Positions 25,691-34,571 of a DNA stretch of 64,000 nt are shown here, one piece after another; positions within the stretch are counted from its first letter, which is position 1; every line of letters begins with the position of its first letter. The DNA is from Streptomyces hygroscopicus subsp. hygroscopicus (GTDB taxonomy: Bacteria; Actinomycetota; Actinomycetes; Streptomycetales; Streptomycetaceae). A program made the translations under genes and the position numbers. The stretch is taken from assembly GCF_030269125.1 (NCBI RefSeq), contig NZ_BSSM01000001.1, forward strand, positions 372,001 to 436,000, read 5' to 3'. The notes below the pieces were generated by a model. It had not been told where the DNA came from. It made no database searches and saw nothing but the letters and a program-made list of their open reading frames with translations.

Positions 25691-27652
25691 TCAGGCGGAG
25701 TCCGGCCGCATCCTGAAGTCGTAGCGGGCGGGCAGGGGTTCGTGGGTCAGCCGGGTCCATGCCTGGTCGAGCACGCGCGAGCCCTCCCGCAGGTCGGCGA
25801 CCTCGAAGCCCGCGTCGAAGACGGCCCGCGCCTCGGCACGCCGCCCCTCGGCGAGCAGCAGCTCCGCCTCCAGCAGCCGGAACCGGCCCCGCTCCCGCAC
25901 GTGCGGCGGCAGCCGTTCCCAGACGGCGCGGGCCTTTGCCGCCCGCCGCGCCCGCAGCAGCGCTTCGAGCGTCTCGCGGCCGAGCGCGGCCCGCACGGCG
26001 GTCCGGTCAGCGCCCTCGTCACCGTCCTCACGGCAGAGGTCGGCGAAGGCGTCGGCGTACCGGTCGGCGGCCCGCTCGTGGTGGCCGTCGGCCTCGTCGG
26101 CGACGGCCAGCGCGCGCAGCAGCGGCCACCGCGAGGGGGCGAGCGGCAGGGCCCGTTCCCAGCTGCGCACGGCCTGGGCGCGATCGCCCGCGTGCCACTG
26201 GGCGATGCCGAGGTGGTACTCGGCGTGGGCGGTGGCGGGGGCGGTCTCCAGCAGGTCCCGCCAGTGCCGGGCGACCAGGGTCTCCCCGGGCGGCTCCGCC
26301 CGGGGCGGCGCGGGCAGGCTGCCGGTGCGCAGCAACTCCCGCCAGGGCTCCTGGGCTTCGCCGAGGGTCGACTCGGGGAAGGGGGTGCCGGGCAGCCTCC
26401 ACCCGGTACGCAGCACTTCGAGCGCGCCCCAGCCGGAGCCGGTGGCGAGGGTCTCGCCGGGTTCGGTGTCGGCGTGCCGCCGCCACGCCGAGTACGCCTC
26501 CTCGACGCGGGCACGGGGCAGCGCCGACTCCAGCCGCCCTTCGGCCCTCCGCACGGCCTGGGACCACTCCCCCGCCGGCGCGGCGTCGAGCGGGCCGTAC
26601 GCCTCCAGCCAGGACACCTCGCTCTGGGCGTCCAGCCGTACGTGCTCCAGCTGGGTACGGGCGAGGCCCGCCTGGATCTCGCAGTATCCGCCGGTGCCGG
26701 GCTCGGTGAGCCACTGCTGCCAGCGGCGGCCGCCCGTCCCGTGGCCCCACACGAACAGCTTGCGGCCGCGCAGCACATCGGTGGAGGTCTGCACCAGGCC
26801 GTGCCCGTCCGCGTCCAGCGCGGCGATCCAGCGGCGCCGGCCGTCCGGGACCTCGTAGAAGTAGTCGGCGGCGTGGGGGCTGTTGAGGGGGTAGGTGCGG
26901 TCGACGCCGTCGTACGAGGGGACGGGGACCCTGCGCAGGCGCTGCTCGTAGCCGAAGTACCAGGCTTCCTCGGCCGGTGCCAGCACCCGGACCTCCTCGG
27001 GCACGGCGATGTTGGACCACCAGTACGTGGGCACCGGGTGCTCGTGCGGGTTGCGGACGCGGACGCCGACGAGGAGGAAGTCGGAGCCGTCCGGCAGCCA
27101 CAGGTCGACCTGGAAGGGCAGGTCGCGCAGCCGCTCCCACTCCCACAGGCGCAGCATCTGCCCGCCGTCGGGGGCGGGGACGCGCGCGGCGTGCAGGGGT
27201 GCGCAGGAGAGGGTGGTGTGGCCGGTGGCGCCGATGTTCCACTCGATGCCGCCGGAGAACCAGGCGCCGTTGAGGGCGAAGTCGGCGGGCTGGAACACCG
27301 GGTTGCGGTAGAGGAGTTCACGGCCGGTCGGCAGATGGAACAGGGAGACGACACGGCCGCCGAGGCCGGGCAGGACGGTGGCGCGCAACCGGTCGTTCTC
27401 GATCACCAGGGCGTCGAGGGAGCGGCGTTCGCGGTTCCTGCCGTAGCCGTCGCGGACGCGGACCGGCAGCAGGCTGCGCAGCGGCGCGTACCCGAGCCCG
27501 CACGCCATGTCCCGGGGCATGCCGTCCCGGTCGCGGGCGTCGACGCGGTGGACCTCGTCGAGCGGGCGCAGCGCGGGCAGCGGGTTGTCCGGGCCCAACT
27601 CGGCGGCGGGCAGGGTCAGTACCTCATGTCGGATCCTCGTCACGATGACCAT
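25691..27652 (-). CDS. DUF5107 domain protein with TPR-like C-terminus
   Basis: 653 residues. The N-terminal two thirds form the DUF5107 aldose-epimerase-like beta domain: LRATVLPGLGGRVVSLFHLPTGRELLYRNPVFQPA, ALNGAWFSGGIEWNIGATGHT, KLFVWGHGTGGRRWQQWL. The last 220 residues are helical repeats (HAEYHLGIAQWHAGDRAQAVRSWERAL). Such proteins probably bind or rearrange sugars; the exact activity is unknown. The ATG at 27652 is chosen at the start of the conserved block. Its stop lies 4 bp from the convergent VOC gene stop. Confidence 0.8.
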   Translation of the reverse strand: MVIVTRIRHEVLTLPAAELGPDNPLPALRPLDEVHRVDARDRDGMPRDMACGLGYAPLRSLLPVRVRDGYGRNRERRSLDALVIENDRLRATVLPGLGGRVVSLFHLPTGRELLYRNPVFQPADFALNGAWFSGGIEWNIGATGHTTLSCAPLHAARVPAPDGGQMLRLWEWERLRDLPFQVDLWLPDGSDFLLVGVRVRNPHEHPVPTYWWSNIAVPEEVRVLAPAEEAWYFGYEQRLRRVPVPSYDGVDRTYPLNSPHAADYFYEVPDGRRRWIAALDADGHGLVQTSTDVLRGRKLFVWGHGTGGRRWQQWLTEPGTGGYCEIQAGLARTQLEHVRLDAQSEVSWLEAYGPLDAAPAGEWSQAVRRAEGRLESALPRARVEEAYSAWRRHADTEPGETLATGSGWGALEVLRTGWRLPGTPFPESTLGEAQEPWRELLRTGSLPAPPRAEPPGETLVARHWRDLLETAPATAHAEYHLGIAQWHAGDRAQAVRSWERALPLAPSRWPLLRALAVADEADGHHERAADRYADAFADLCREDGDEGADRTAVRAALGRETLEALLRARRAAKARAVWERLPPHVRERGRFRLLEAELLLAEGRRAEARAVFDAGFEVADLREGSRVLDQAWTRLTHEPLPARYDFRMRPDSA

Positions 27653-27788
27653 GGAACCCGGCGCACGGCGACTCGGCCAGGGGAGCCGCCGGTCAGGATT
27701 GCGCAAAGGGACGGCCCGGGGGCGGCACGGCGCGAACGGGCGGGCCGCGGCGGGGAGCGACGCACCGCGGGCGCCGGTCCGCGGGACG

Positions 27789-28334
27789 TCAGTCGCGCAT
27801 CTCGGCGGTGAGCGCCCAGCGCTCGTGGTCCCGCCAGTCCCCGTCGATGTAGATCATCTTCGGGGAGAAGCCCTCCAGGCGGAACCCCGCGCCCCGGGCC
27901 AGCGCGACCGAAGCGGCGTTCTCCGGCTGGACGTTGATCTCCAGGCGGTGCAGTCCGAGCGGACCGAAGGCGTACCCGATCACCAGGTCCAGCCCCTCGC
28001 GCATCAGGCCCCGCCCGGCCGCGTGCGCGAACGCGCCGTAGCCGAGGGCGCCGCACCGGAACCCGCCCCGGACGATGTTGTTGATGTTGATGAACCCGGC
28101 GATGCCACCGCCGTCGCGCTCGCACACCAGGAAGCCGGCCTTCGCCGGGTCCTCGATCAGCCGCCCGGCGTACTCGGCGTACGCGTCCTCGGTGTCCGGC
28201 GGGAACAGCCACGGCCGGTGCAGGTCCTTGCTCTCGCGGGCCCGCGCGGTGAACTCGGGGCCGTCTTCCGGCGTGAAGGGGCGGATGCCCACGCGAGGGC
28301 CTTCGGCGAGGTAACGGGAGGCGGTGTGCGGCAT
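27789..28334 (-). CDS. GNAT family N-acetyltransferase (RimJ/RimL-like)
   Basis: 181 residues. RVGIRPFTPEDGPEF at the start, AGFINI/FRCGALGYGAFAHAAGRGLMREGLDLVIGYAF around the acetyl-CoA site, and GLHRLEINVQPENAASVALARGAGFRLEG are typical of RimJ/RimL acetyltransferases. The target may be a protein N-terminus or a small amine. It follows the S66 peptidase gene by 29 bp and may be the last gene of the peptidase operon. Confidence 0.9.
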   Translation of the reverse strand: MPHTASRYLAEGPRVGIRPFTPEDGPEFTARARESKDLHRPWLFPPDTEDAYAEYAGRLIEDPAKAGFLVCERDGGGIAGFININNIVRGGFRCGALGYGAFAHAAGRGLMREGLDLVIGYAFGPLGLHRLEINVQPENAASVALARGAGFRLEGFSPKMIYIDGDWRDHERWALTAEMRD

Positions 28335-28363
28335 TCGGCCAGCTTACGCGGCCAGGCCCGGGA

Positions 28364-29287
28364 TCAGCGCAGCGCGGGCTCCGCCAGCGTCAGCGTCCCC
28401 GCGTCCGCGTCCAGCTCCGCCGCGACCCCGAAGGGGACCGTCAGCGCGCCCTCGCAGTGCCCGAACCCCATCTCCTCCAGGACCGGCACCCCGAGGCCGC
28501 CGAGCCGGTCCGCGAGGACGGCGCGCACCTCCTCGTACGGGCCGCAGCGCTCCCAGGACCCGAGCCCGATCCCGGCGACTCCGTCGAGCCAGCCGGAGCG
28601 CAGCAGCTGGGTGAGCAGCCGGTCGATGCGGTAGGGCAGTTCGGTGACGTCCTCGATCATGAGCAGTCCGCCGCGGGCGCCGGGGCGGGCGAGCGGGGTG
28701 CCGAGATCGGCGGCGAGCCCGCCGAGATAGCCGCCGAGGGTCACCCCGCGGGCCCGGCCGGGCACCAGGGCCGTACCGGCCGTGGTGAGGGTCCGTACCG
28801 TCTCGGGCGCGAACAAGGTGGCCTTCAGGTGCTCCTGCGCCCGCACGCTCTTGATGAAGTCGATGCCGGCGGCGACCGGCCCGTACAGGGTGACCAGGTC
28901 CAGCCGGGTGGCGAACGCCTGGTGCAGGTGGGTGACGTCGCTGAACCCGACGAAGACCTTCGGCCCGGCCGCGCGCATCGCCTCCCAGTCGACCAGGTCG
29001 GCCATGCGCTGGGCGCCGTAGCCGCCGCGGGCGCACAGCACCGCGGCCACCGACGGGTCGCACCAGGCGCGCTGGAGATCGGCGGCCCGGTCGGCGTCGC
29101 GGCCCGCGAGGTAGCCCAGCTCACCGTGCCGGTCGAGGACATGGGGCATGACGACGGGGTCGAGGTCCCAGCCGCGCAGCACGTCGAGGCCGGCCTGGAC
29201 GCGCTCCTCGGGCACGGGTCCGCTGGGGGCGACGACGGCCACCCGGGCGCCCGGGGCCAGCCGCGGCGGGCGGGTGAGGGGCTTCAT
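28364..29287 (-). CDS. LD-carboxypeptidase, peptidase family S66
   Basis: 307 residues. The S66 fold shows VAVVAPSGPVPEERV, VLCARGGYGAQRMAD, the nucleophile serine in FVGFSDVTHLHQA, LLMIEDVTELPYRIDRLL (catalytic Glu) and the catalytic His in EEMGFGHCEGALTVPFG. It would cleave L,D bonds in tetrapeptides during murein recycling or hydrolyse peptide conjugates such as microcin-type compounds. The ATG overlaps the S9 peptidase stop (ATGA). Confidence 0.92.
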   Translation of the reverse strand: MKPLTRPPRLAPGARVAVVAPSGPVPEERVQAGLDVLRGWDLDPVVMPHVLDRHGELGYLAGRDADRAADLQRAWCDPSVAAVLCARGGYGAQRMADLVDWEAMRAAGPKVFVGFSDVTHLHQAFATRLDLVTLYGPVAAGIDFIKSVRAQEHLKATLFAPETVRTLTTAGTALVPGRARGVTLGGYLGGLAADLGTPLARPGARGGLLMIEDVTELPYRIDRLLTQLLRSGWLDGVAGIGLGSWERCGPYEEVRAVLADRLGGLGVPVLEEMGFGHCEGALTVPFGVAAELDADAGTLTLAEPALR

Positions 29288-31236
29288 CGGCGCAGCTCCA
29301 GTCGGGGGAGGTCGGGCACGTCCAGCTTGAAGACCTGGGCGTACAGGGAGAGTTCGGCTTCCAGGGCGCGGATCACGGTGTCCGCCCTGCGGAAGCCGTG
29401 GCCCTCCCCCTCGAAGGTGAGGTAGGCGTGCGGGACGCCCCTGCCCTGGACGCGGGCGAGGAACTCCTCGCACTGGGCGGGCGGGCAGATGACGTCGTCC
29501 AGCCCCTGGAGCATCAGGAACGGCGCGGTGAGCCGGTCGGCGTGGCTCGCGGGCGAGCGCTCGGTGTACCGGGTCGGCACGTCGGTGAACCGGCCGATCA
29601 GGTATTCCATGTAGCGCGACTCGAAGTCGTGGGTGCCGCCGGAGGCCCAGCTGGTCAGGTCCAGGACCGGGTAGAGGATGGTGCCGCAGGCGTAGACGTT
29701 CGTGCCGGTGAGGGAGGCCGCGGTGGTCCAGCCGCCCGCGCTGCCGCCCCGGATCGCGAGCCGCCCGGGGTCCGCGGTGCCCTCCTCGGCGAGCGCGCGG
29801 GCGACGGCCGCGCAGTCCTCCACGTCGACCACGCCCCACTGCTCGCGCAGCCGCTCACGGTAGGCGCGGCCGTACCCGGTCGAGCCGCCGTAGTTGACCT
29901 CGGCGACGCCGATGCCCCGGGAGGTGAAGTAGGCGATCTCCAGGTCGAGGACGAGCGGCACCCTGCTGGTGGGGCCGCCGTGCGCCCAGATGACGTAGGG
30001 CGGCAGCTCGCCGTCGGGCGCGGCGTGCCCGGGGTGGTGCGGCGGGAAGACCTGTGCGTGCACCTCGCGGCCGTCGGGCCCGGTGAAGACGCGGATCTGC
30101 GGCTCGGGGTAGTAGGCGGGGTCCACCGGGTCCCGGTGGCGGGCGCCGACGGCGCGGGCACGGCCCGTGGTGGTGTCCAGCTCGACCACCTCGTAGGCGG
30201 TGCGCGGGCTGGCGCCGACGGCGGCGACCCGGCCGCCGTGCACGGCGAGGCTCGGGGCGAACTCGGTCCACGGCCCGGCCGCGTCCACGATCTCCCCGGA
30301 CTCCGGGTCCAGGATGCCGAGCAGGGTCGAGCCCTTGCCGTGCACGACCGCGATCAGCCCGCTGTCGAGCGGCGCGAACCAGCGCAGGCCCAGCTGCCAC
30401 AGGGGGCCGCCGAACTCCTCCTCGCGGGGGCACAGCGGGACGCCGTCGCGGTGGAGGTTCCACCAGCCGCCGCGGTCGCTGGAGTACAGGAGCCTGCCGT
30501 CCGCCGTCCACTCCACCTGCGCGACGGCCTCGTCCACTCCGCCGGCGACGGTGTGCGCGTCGTGCAGGAGGCCGTCCTCGCCGACCTCCGCGACCCGCAG
30601 TTCGGTGCCCTCCCAGGGCATCCGCGGGTGGTCCCAGGCGAGCCAGGCGGCGCGTCGGCCGTCCGGGGAGAGCCGGGGCCCGGTGACGAACCGGTGCCGC
30701 TCCTCGGTGAGTTCGCGCACCGCGCTCCGGGCCTCGGCGGCCGAGCCGTCCAACGGCACGGCGGCGAGGACGCGCCGCACGTCGCCGGGCTCGTCGCCGG
30801 TGAACTCCTCCAGGACGCACCACACTTCGCCCCGTGCGAGGTCGATGTGCGGTTCCGCCCAGCGCAGTCCGCCGCCGACCGGGGAGAGGGGGGTGAGCGG
30901 GCGGGGTTCGCCGCCGGGCTCGTACCGGTAGAGGCGCTGGTCGGCGAAGTGTGCGAACACCACGAGAGGAGCGGCGCCCTCGGCGACGGCGGTCCAGGGC
31001 CGGCCGCCGTACTCGATGACGCGGGTGCGCACGTTCCACGGCGCGGGCAGCAGTGACTCCTCGGTGCCGTCGGCGCGGCGCCGTATCAGCGCGCGGCGGC
31101 CGCCCTCGCCGGGGCGGGGTTCCGTCCACCAGGTCTCGTCCCCGACGAAGCCCACCCAGTCGGGCCGGCCGTCGTGGGCGGCGGCGAGTTCCGCGTCGAT
31201 GGGTGACGGCCAGGTGCCGTACGGCGTCTTGAGCAT
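29284..31236 (-). CDS. S9 family peptidase (prolyl oligopeptidase-type)
   Basis: 650 residues. A beta-propeller domain covers roughly 20-380. The alpha/beta-hydrolase domain follows with YVIWAHGGPTS, nucleophile Ser499 in RGGSAGGWTTA, and catalytic His613 in FEGEGHGFRR. It cleaves short peptides, probably in the cytoplasm, since no signal peptide is seen. The ATG at 31236 lies 24 bp after the M20 stop, and the gene is coupled to the S66 gene by ATGA. Confidence 0.93.
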   Translation of the reverse strand: MLKTPYGTWPSPIDAELAAAHDGRPDWVGFVGDETWWTEPRPGEGGRRALIRRRADGTEESLLPAPWNVRTRVIEYGGRPWTAVAEGAAPLVVFAHFADQRLYRYEPGGEPRPLTPLSPVGGGLRWAEPHIDLARGEVWCVLEEFTGDEPGDVRRVLAAVPLDGSAAEARSAVRELTEERHRFVTGPRLSPDGRRAAWLAWDHPRMPWEGTELRVAEVGEDGLLHDAHTVAGGVDEAVAQVEWTADGRLLYSSDRGGWWNLHRDGVPLCPREEEFGGPLWQLGLRWFAPLDSGLIAVVHGKGSTLLGILDPESGEIVDAAGPWTEFAPSLAVHGGRVAAVGASPRTAYEVVELDTTTGRARAVGARHRDPVDPAYYPEPQIRVFTGPDGREVHAQVFPPHHPGHAAPDGELPPYVIWAHGGPTSRVPLVLDLEIAYFTSRGIGVAEVNYGGSTGYGRAYRERLREQWGVVDVEDCAAVARALAEEGTADPGRLAIRGGSAGGWTTAASLTGTNVYACGTILYPVLDLTSWASGGTHDFESRYMEYLIGRFTDVPTRYTERSPASHADRLTAPFLMLQGLDDVICPPAQCEEFLARVQGRGVPHAYLTFEGEGHGFRRADTVIRALEAELSLYAQVFKLDVPDLPRLELRR

Positions 31237-31260
31237 GGTGTGGTCCTCCCCCGGTGTCGT

Positions 31261-32565
31261 CTAGGCCGTGCGCAGGAAGCGGTCGAGGACGCGGACGCCG
31301 AAGTGCAGCGCCTCGACGGGCACCCGTTCGTCCACGCCGTGGAACAACGCCTGGTAGTCGAAGCCCTCGGGCAGTCTCAGCGGGGCGAATCCGTAACCGG
31401 TGATGCCCAGCCGGGAGAACTGCTTGGCGTCGGTGCCGCCGGACATGCAGTACGGCACGACGTGCCCTTCGGGCGCGAACTCCTTCACGGCGTCCCGCAT
31501 CCGCCCGAACAGCGGCGCGTCCACCGGAGCTTGGAGGGCGACCTCGCGGTGGGCGAACTCCCAGTCGACGTCCGGGCCGGTGAGCCGGTCGAGGGTCGCG
31601 GCGAACTCCTCCTCGCCGCCCGGCAGATAGCGTCCGTCCACATGGGCGACGGCCTCGCCCGGGACGACGTTCACCTTGTAACCGGCGTCCAGCATGGTCG
31701 GGTTGGCGCTGTTGCGGACCGTGGCCTCGACCAGCTCGGCCGCGGGGCCCAGCTTCTCCAGCAGCCGGTCCACGTCGCGGAAGTCGGGGTCGATGCCGTA
31801 CAGCGCGGCCAGTTCGGTGAGCGCGGCGTGCACGGTCGGGGTGAGCCGCAGCGGCCACTCGTGCTCGCCGATGCGGGTCACGGCGGCGGCGAGCCGGGTG
31901 ACCGCGTTCTCGTTGTTCACCTTGGAGCCGTGCCCGGCGCGGCCGCGCGCGGTGAGCCTGAGCCAGCCGGTGCCGCGCTCCCCTGCCGCGATCGGGTAGA
32001 TCTGCCGCCCGGCCCCGTCGTGGAAGGTGAAGGCGCCGGACTCGCTGATGCCCTCGGTGCAGCCCTCGAACAGCTCGGCGTGTTCGTCGGCGAGGAACCC
32101 GGAGCCGTCCTCGGCGCTGGCCTCCTCGTCGGCGGTGAACGCGATGACCAGATCGCGGCGGGGCCGCACGCCCTCGCGGGCCCAGGAGCGGACGACCGCG
32201 AGGATCATCGCGTCCATGTTCTTCATGTCGACGGCGCCGCGCCCCCAGACCACCCCGTCCCGGATCTCCCCGGAGAAGGGGTGCACGCTCCACTCGGCCG
32301 CCTCCGCCGGCACCACGTCGAGGTGACCGTGGACGAGCAGGGCGTCGGCGCCCGGGTCGGTGCCCTCGATCCGGGCGACCACGTTGGTGCGGCCCCCGGT
32401 GCGCTCCAGCATCAGCGGTTCGAGCCCCGCGCCGGCCAGCCGCTCGGCCGCGTACTCGGCGGCGGGCCGCTCCCGGCAGTCGCCGCCGCCCCGGTTGGTG
32501 GTGTCGAGCCGGATCAGCCCCGAGGTGAACTCCACGACCTCGTCGAGGGCTTGCACGTCAGCCAT
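31261..32565 (-). CDS. M20 family metallopeptidase/deacylase
   Basis: 434 residues. The metal ligands of the M20 family are in place: LLVHGHLDVVP, GRGAVDMKNMDAM, FTADEEASAEDGS, and the C-terminal His in DYQALFHGVDERVP. The dimerisation lid contains the usual GRAGHGSKVN. It hydrolyses dipeptides or N-acyl amino acids; the real substrate is unknown. Its start lies 8 bp inside the M55 gene, showing tight coupling. Confidence 0.92.
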   Translation of the reverse strand: MADVQALDEVVEFTSGLIRLDTTNRGGGDCRERPAAEYAAERLAGAGLEPLMLERTGGRTNVVARIEGTDPGADALLVHGHLDVVPAEAAEWSVHPFSGEIRDGVVWGRGAVDMKNMDAMILAVVRSWAREGVRPRRDLVIAFTADEEASAEDGSGFLADEHAELFEGCTEGISESGAFTFHDGAGRQIYPIAAGERGTGWLRLTARGRAGHGSKVNNENAVTRLAAAVTRIGEHEWPLRLTPTVHAALTELAALYGIDPDFRDVDRLLEKLGPAAELVEATVRNSANPTMLDAGYKVNVVPGEAVAHVDGRYLPGGEEEFAATLDRLTGPDVDWEFAHREVALQAPVDAPLFGRMRDAVKEFAPEGHVVPYCMSGGTDAKQFSRLGITGYGFAPLRLPEGFDYQALFHGVDERVPVEALHFGVRVLDRFLRTA

Positions 32566-33391
32566 ACTGCTCCTCCACGGCGGCGGAGGCGATCGTGGTG
32601 ACCGCCTTGAACGTCCGGATGCCCTCGTACATGGTGGCGCTGGTGTACGCCACCTTGCGTTCGCCGACGCGCGCGACGCCCGGGACCACGGTCGCGGCCA
32701 TCGCCAGGTGCTCGGCGTCGAACTCCACGGCCACGGTGAACGGCCCGGCCTCGACGGGCTCGTGGCGCACGGCGAGTCGCGCGGCCTCCTTGGCGGCGGC
32801 GCGGATGGCGGCCGCGGTGCGGGCCGGGGTGCGGCACACGGCCGCGTACCGTGACACGTGGTCCTTGACCGCGACCTTCAGCGCCTCGGGCGCGTAGCCG
32901 AGCGCGTCCTCGCAGGCCACGTCGTCGCCCGTGACGAGGACGACGGGGACGCCGTACTCGGCGACGACGTGCGCGTTGAGCAGACCCTCGCTGGCGCGGA
33001 CGTCGTCGATCCAGACGCCGGTGATCTGGTTGGCGAGGTAGGTGTGGGCCAGTACGCCCTCCATGCCCGCGCCGGCGTGGTAGCCGATGAAGGCGATCCC
33101 GTCGACGTCCCCGTGCTGGACGCCCTCCACCATGGACAGCGCCTTGTGCCGCCCGGTGAGCATCTCCACCCGCTCGTCCAGCTGTTCGAGCAGCAGGTTG
33201 CGCATGGTCCAGTGGGCCTCGTTGACGAGCACCTCGTCGGCGCCGCCGTCGAAGAAGCCCTGTACGGCGGCGTTCACGTCCGAGGTGAACATCCCTCGGC
33301 ACCGCTCCCACTGCGGCGTCCCCGGCAACACGTCCGCCGGCCAGGTGACGCCCGTGGCCCCCTCCATGTCGGCACTGATGAGGATCTTCAT
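32558..33391 (-). CDS. M55 family D-aminopeptidase (DppA-like)
   Basis: 277 residues. The family opens with ISADMEGATGV, whose Asp and Glu bind zinc, and has LVNEAHWTMRNLL, IGYHAGAGMEGVLAHTY and VVLVTGDDVACEDA as in DppA. DppA releases N-terminal D-amino acids from peptides such as D-Ala-D-Ala, suggesting cell-wall peptide recycling. It heads a leftward set of four peptidase genes. TAACGT, nine bases upstream of the ATG, could be a -10 box. Confidence 0.92.
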   Translation of the reverse strand: MKILISADMEGATGVTWPADVLPGTPQWERCRGMFTSDVNAAVQGFFDGGADEVLVNEAHWTMRNLLLEQLDERVEMLTGRHKALSMVEGVQHGDVDGIAFIGYHAGAGMEGVLAHTYLANQITGVWIDDVRASEGLLNAHVVAEYGVPVVLVTGDDVACEDALGYAPEALKVAVKDHVSRYAAVCRTPARTAAAIRAAAKEAARLAVRHEPVEAGPFTVAVEFDAEHLAMAATVVPGVARVGERKVAYTSATMYEGIRTFKAVTTIASAAVEEQYG

Positions 33392-33748
33392 GGGGCGTCA
33401 CGTTACGCGCTGCGGGGTCGCCGGACCACCAGAAGTCACTCGGCGCCGTGGTGACATCCCCGATTCCGCACAAGTCGTGACCGAGGGAGCGCGGGCTCGA
33501 CCACTCCCCCTGGTGAACCCAGACGTTCACCCGGCTGCTGCCGGGCACGGCGACCACGCCGCCTCCGCCGGCGCGGGCGACCCGCGCGTAGCGCGGCTCG
33601 GCCCGTTCTCCGTGCGCGTCTCCCCCAGCCGTCGGCGGACTGCTCCACGGCCCCAGCGGCCGGGGGCCGGACGAGGCCGCCCGCGCCCGCCCCCCGCCCA
33701 CCGGTGCGCGGGACGGCGCCGTCGGCCGCCCCGCGCACCCCCGTGCCG
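33392..33748. other. Intergenic stretch, no gene seen
   Basis: 357 bp between the methyltransferase stop and the M55 start. It likely carries the promoter of the peptidase operon (TAACGT at 33400-33405 on the minus strand). GTGAACCCAGACGTTCAC at about 33513-33530 is an imperfect inverted repeat. Open frames here are Arg/Gly-rich and unsupported. Confidence 0.5.
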
Positions 33749-34468
33749 CTACCTCCCCGCGAGTACGAACCAGCGCGCGGGCAGGTCGATCCGGGTGCCG
33801 TCGGTGAGGTGTTCGGTCTGCGGCAGGACGGTGTCGCCCTCGGCGAGGACGGCCAGACCGGCCTCGCCGAGCAGGCGCGGGATCTCGCCCTCGTCGGCGT
33901 CGGCGGGCTTGAGGTGGTGGTGGAAGACCCGCTGGAGCTTGGGCGGCGGCCCGGACGGCTCGGCCGCGGCGCGCTTGAGGACGTCCCGGGAGGCGGGGGT
34001 GAGTTCCACGACGAAGGCGCGGCCCGCGCTGCCGAGGAGCGTGGCGACGGCGGCGGCGACCGCGGAGCGCGCGGCGGGCTCGCTCTGGTGGATGACCGCC
34101 CGCATGTAGACGTTGCAGTCGCCGAGCCGTTCGTGCAGGGCCTTCACCGCGTCGCCGTCGGTCAGGTCCAGTTGCTCGAACTCCACGGGCGCGTCGCCCG
34201 CGGCACGGCGGGCGTGCTCGACGGCCGCGTGCGAGAGGTCGACGCCGACGGCGCGGGCGAACCGGGTGGCCAGGTAGCGGGTCTGGGTCCCGTTGCCGCA
34301 GCCCAGGTCGACTATGGTGCGGGCCGGGTCGGCGTGCGGCAGGAGCAGCGCGGAGTGCGGCTCGGCGGCCAGCGAGGGGTCCGAGTCCCAGATCGCCTCG
34401 CCGGGAGCGTCGGAGGTCTGGCTCCAGTAACTCTCCCAGTTGCCACGGTAGTTGTCGGAAACGTTCAT
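33749..34468 (-). CDS. Class I SAM-dependent methyltransferase
   Basis: 239 residues. Motif I is TIVDLGCGNGTQTRYLA, followed by AVGVDLSHAAVEHARR and FEQLDLTDGDAV. The late HHHLKPADADEGEIPRLLGEAG segment is unusual. GGGAGAG precedes the ATG at 34468. Substrate is unknown. An upstream in-frame extension in the minus strand is Arg-rich and rejected. Confidence 0.88.
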   Translation of the reverse strand: MNVSDNYRGNWESYWSQTSDAPGEAIWDSDPSLAAEPHSALLLPHADPARTIVDLGCGNGTQTRYLATRFARAVGVDLSHAAVEHARRAAGDAPVEFEQLDLTDGDAVKALHERLGDCNVYMRAVIHQSEPAARSAVAAAVATLLGSAGRAFVVELTPASRDVLKRAAAEPSGPPPKLQRVFHHHLKPADADEGEIPRLLGEAGLAVLAEGDTVLPQTEHLTDGTRIDLPARWFVLAGR

Positions 34469-34571
34469 GCACTCTCCCACGATCGGTTGCCGTGATCGGG
34501 ATATCGTGCGGGCCCGGGTGCGGGCAAGGGCCGGGCGGCCGTCTTCGCCGGGTGTCGGCGTCACCCCCGGT

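Noticed and set aside
33436..33738. Small minus-strand frame before the peptidase operon
   Set aside because: Arg/Gly-rich, no family resemblance, no clear ribosome binding site.
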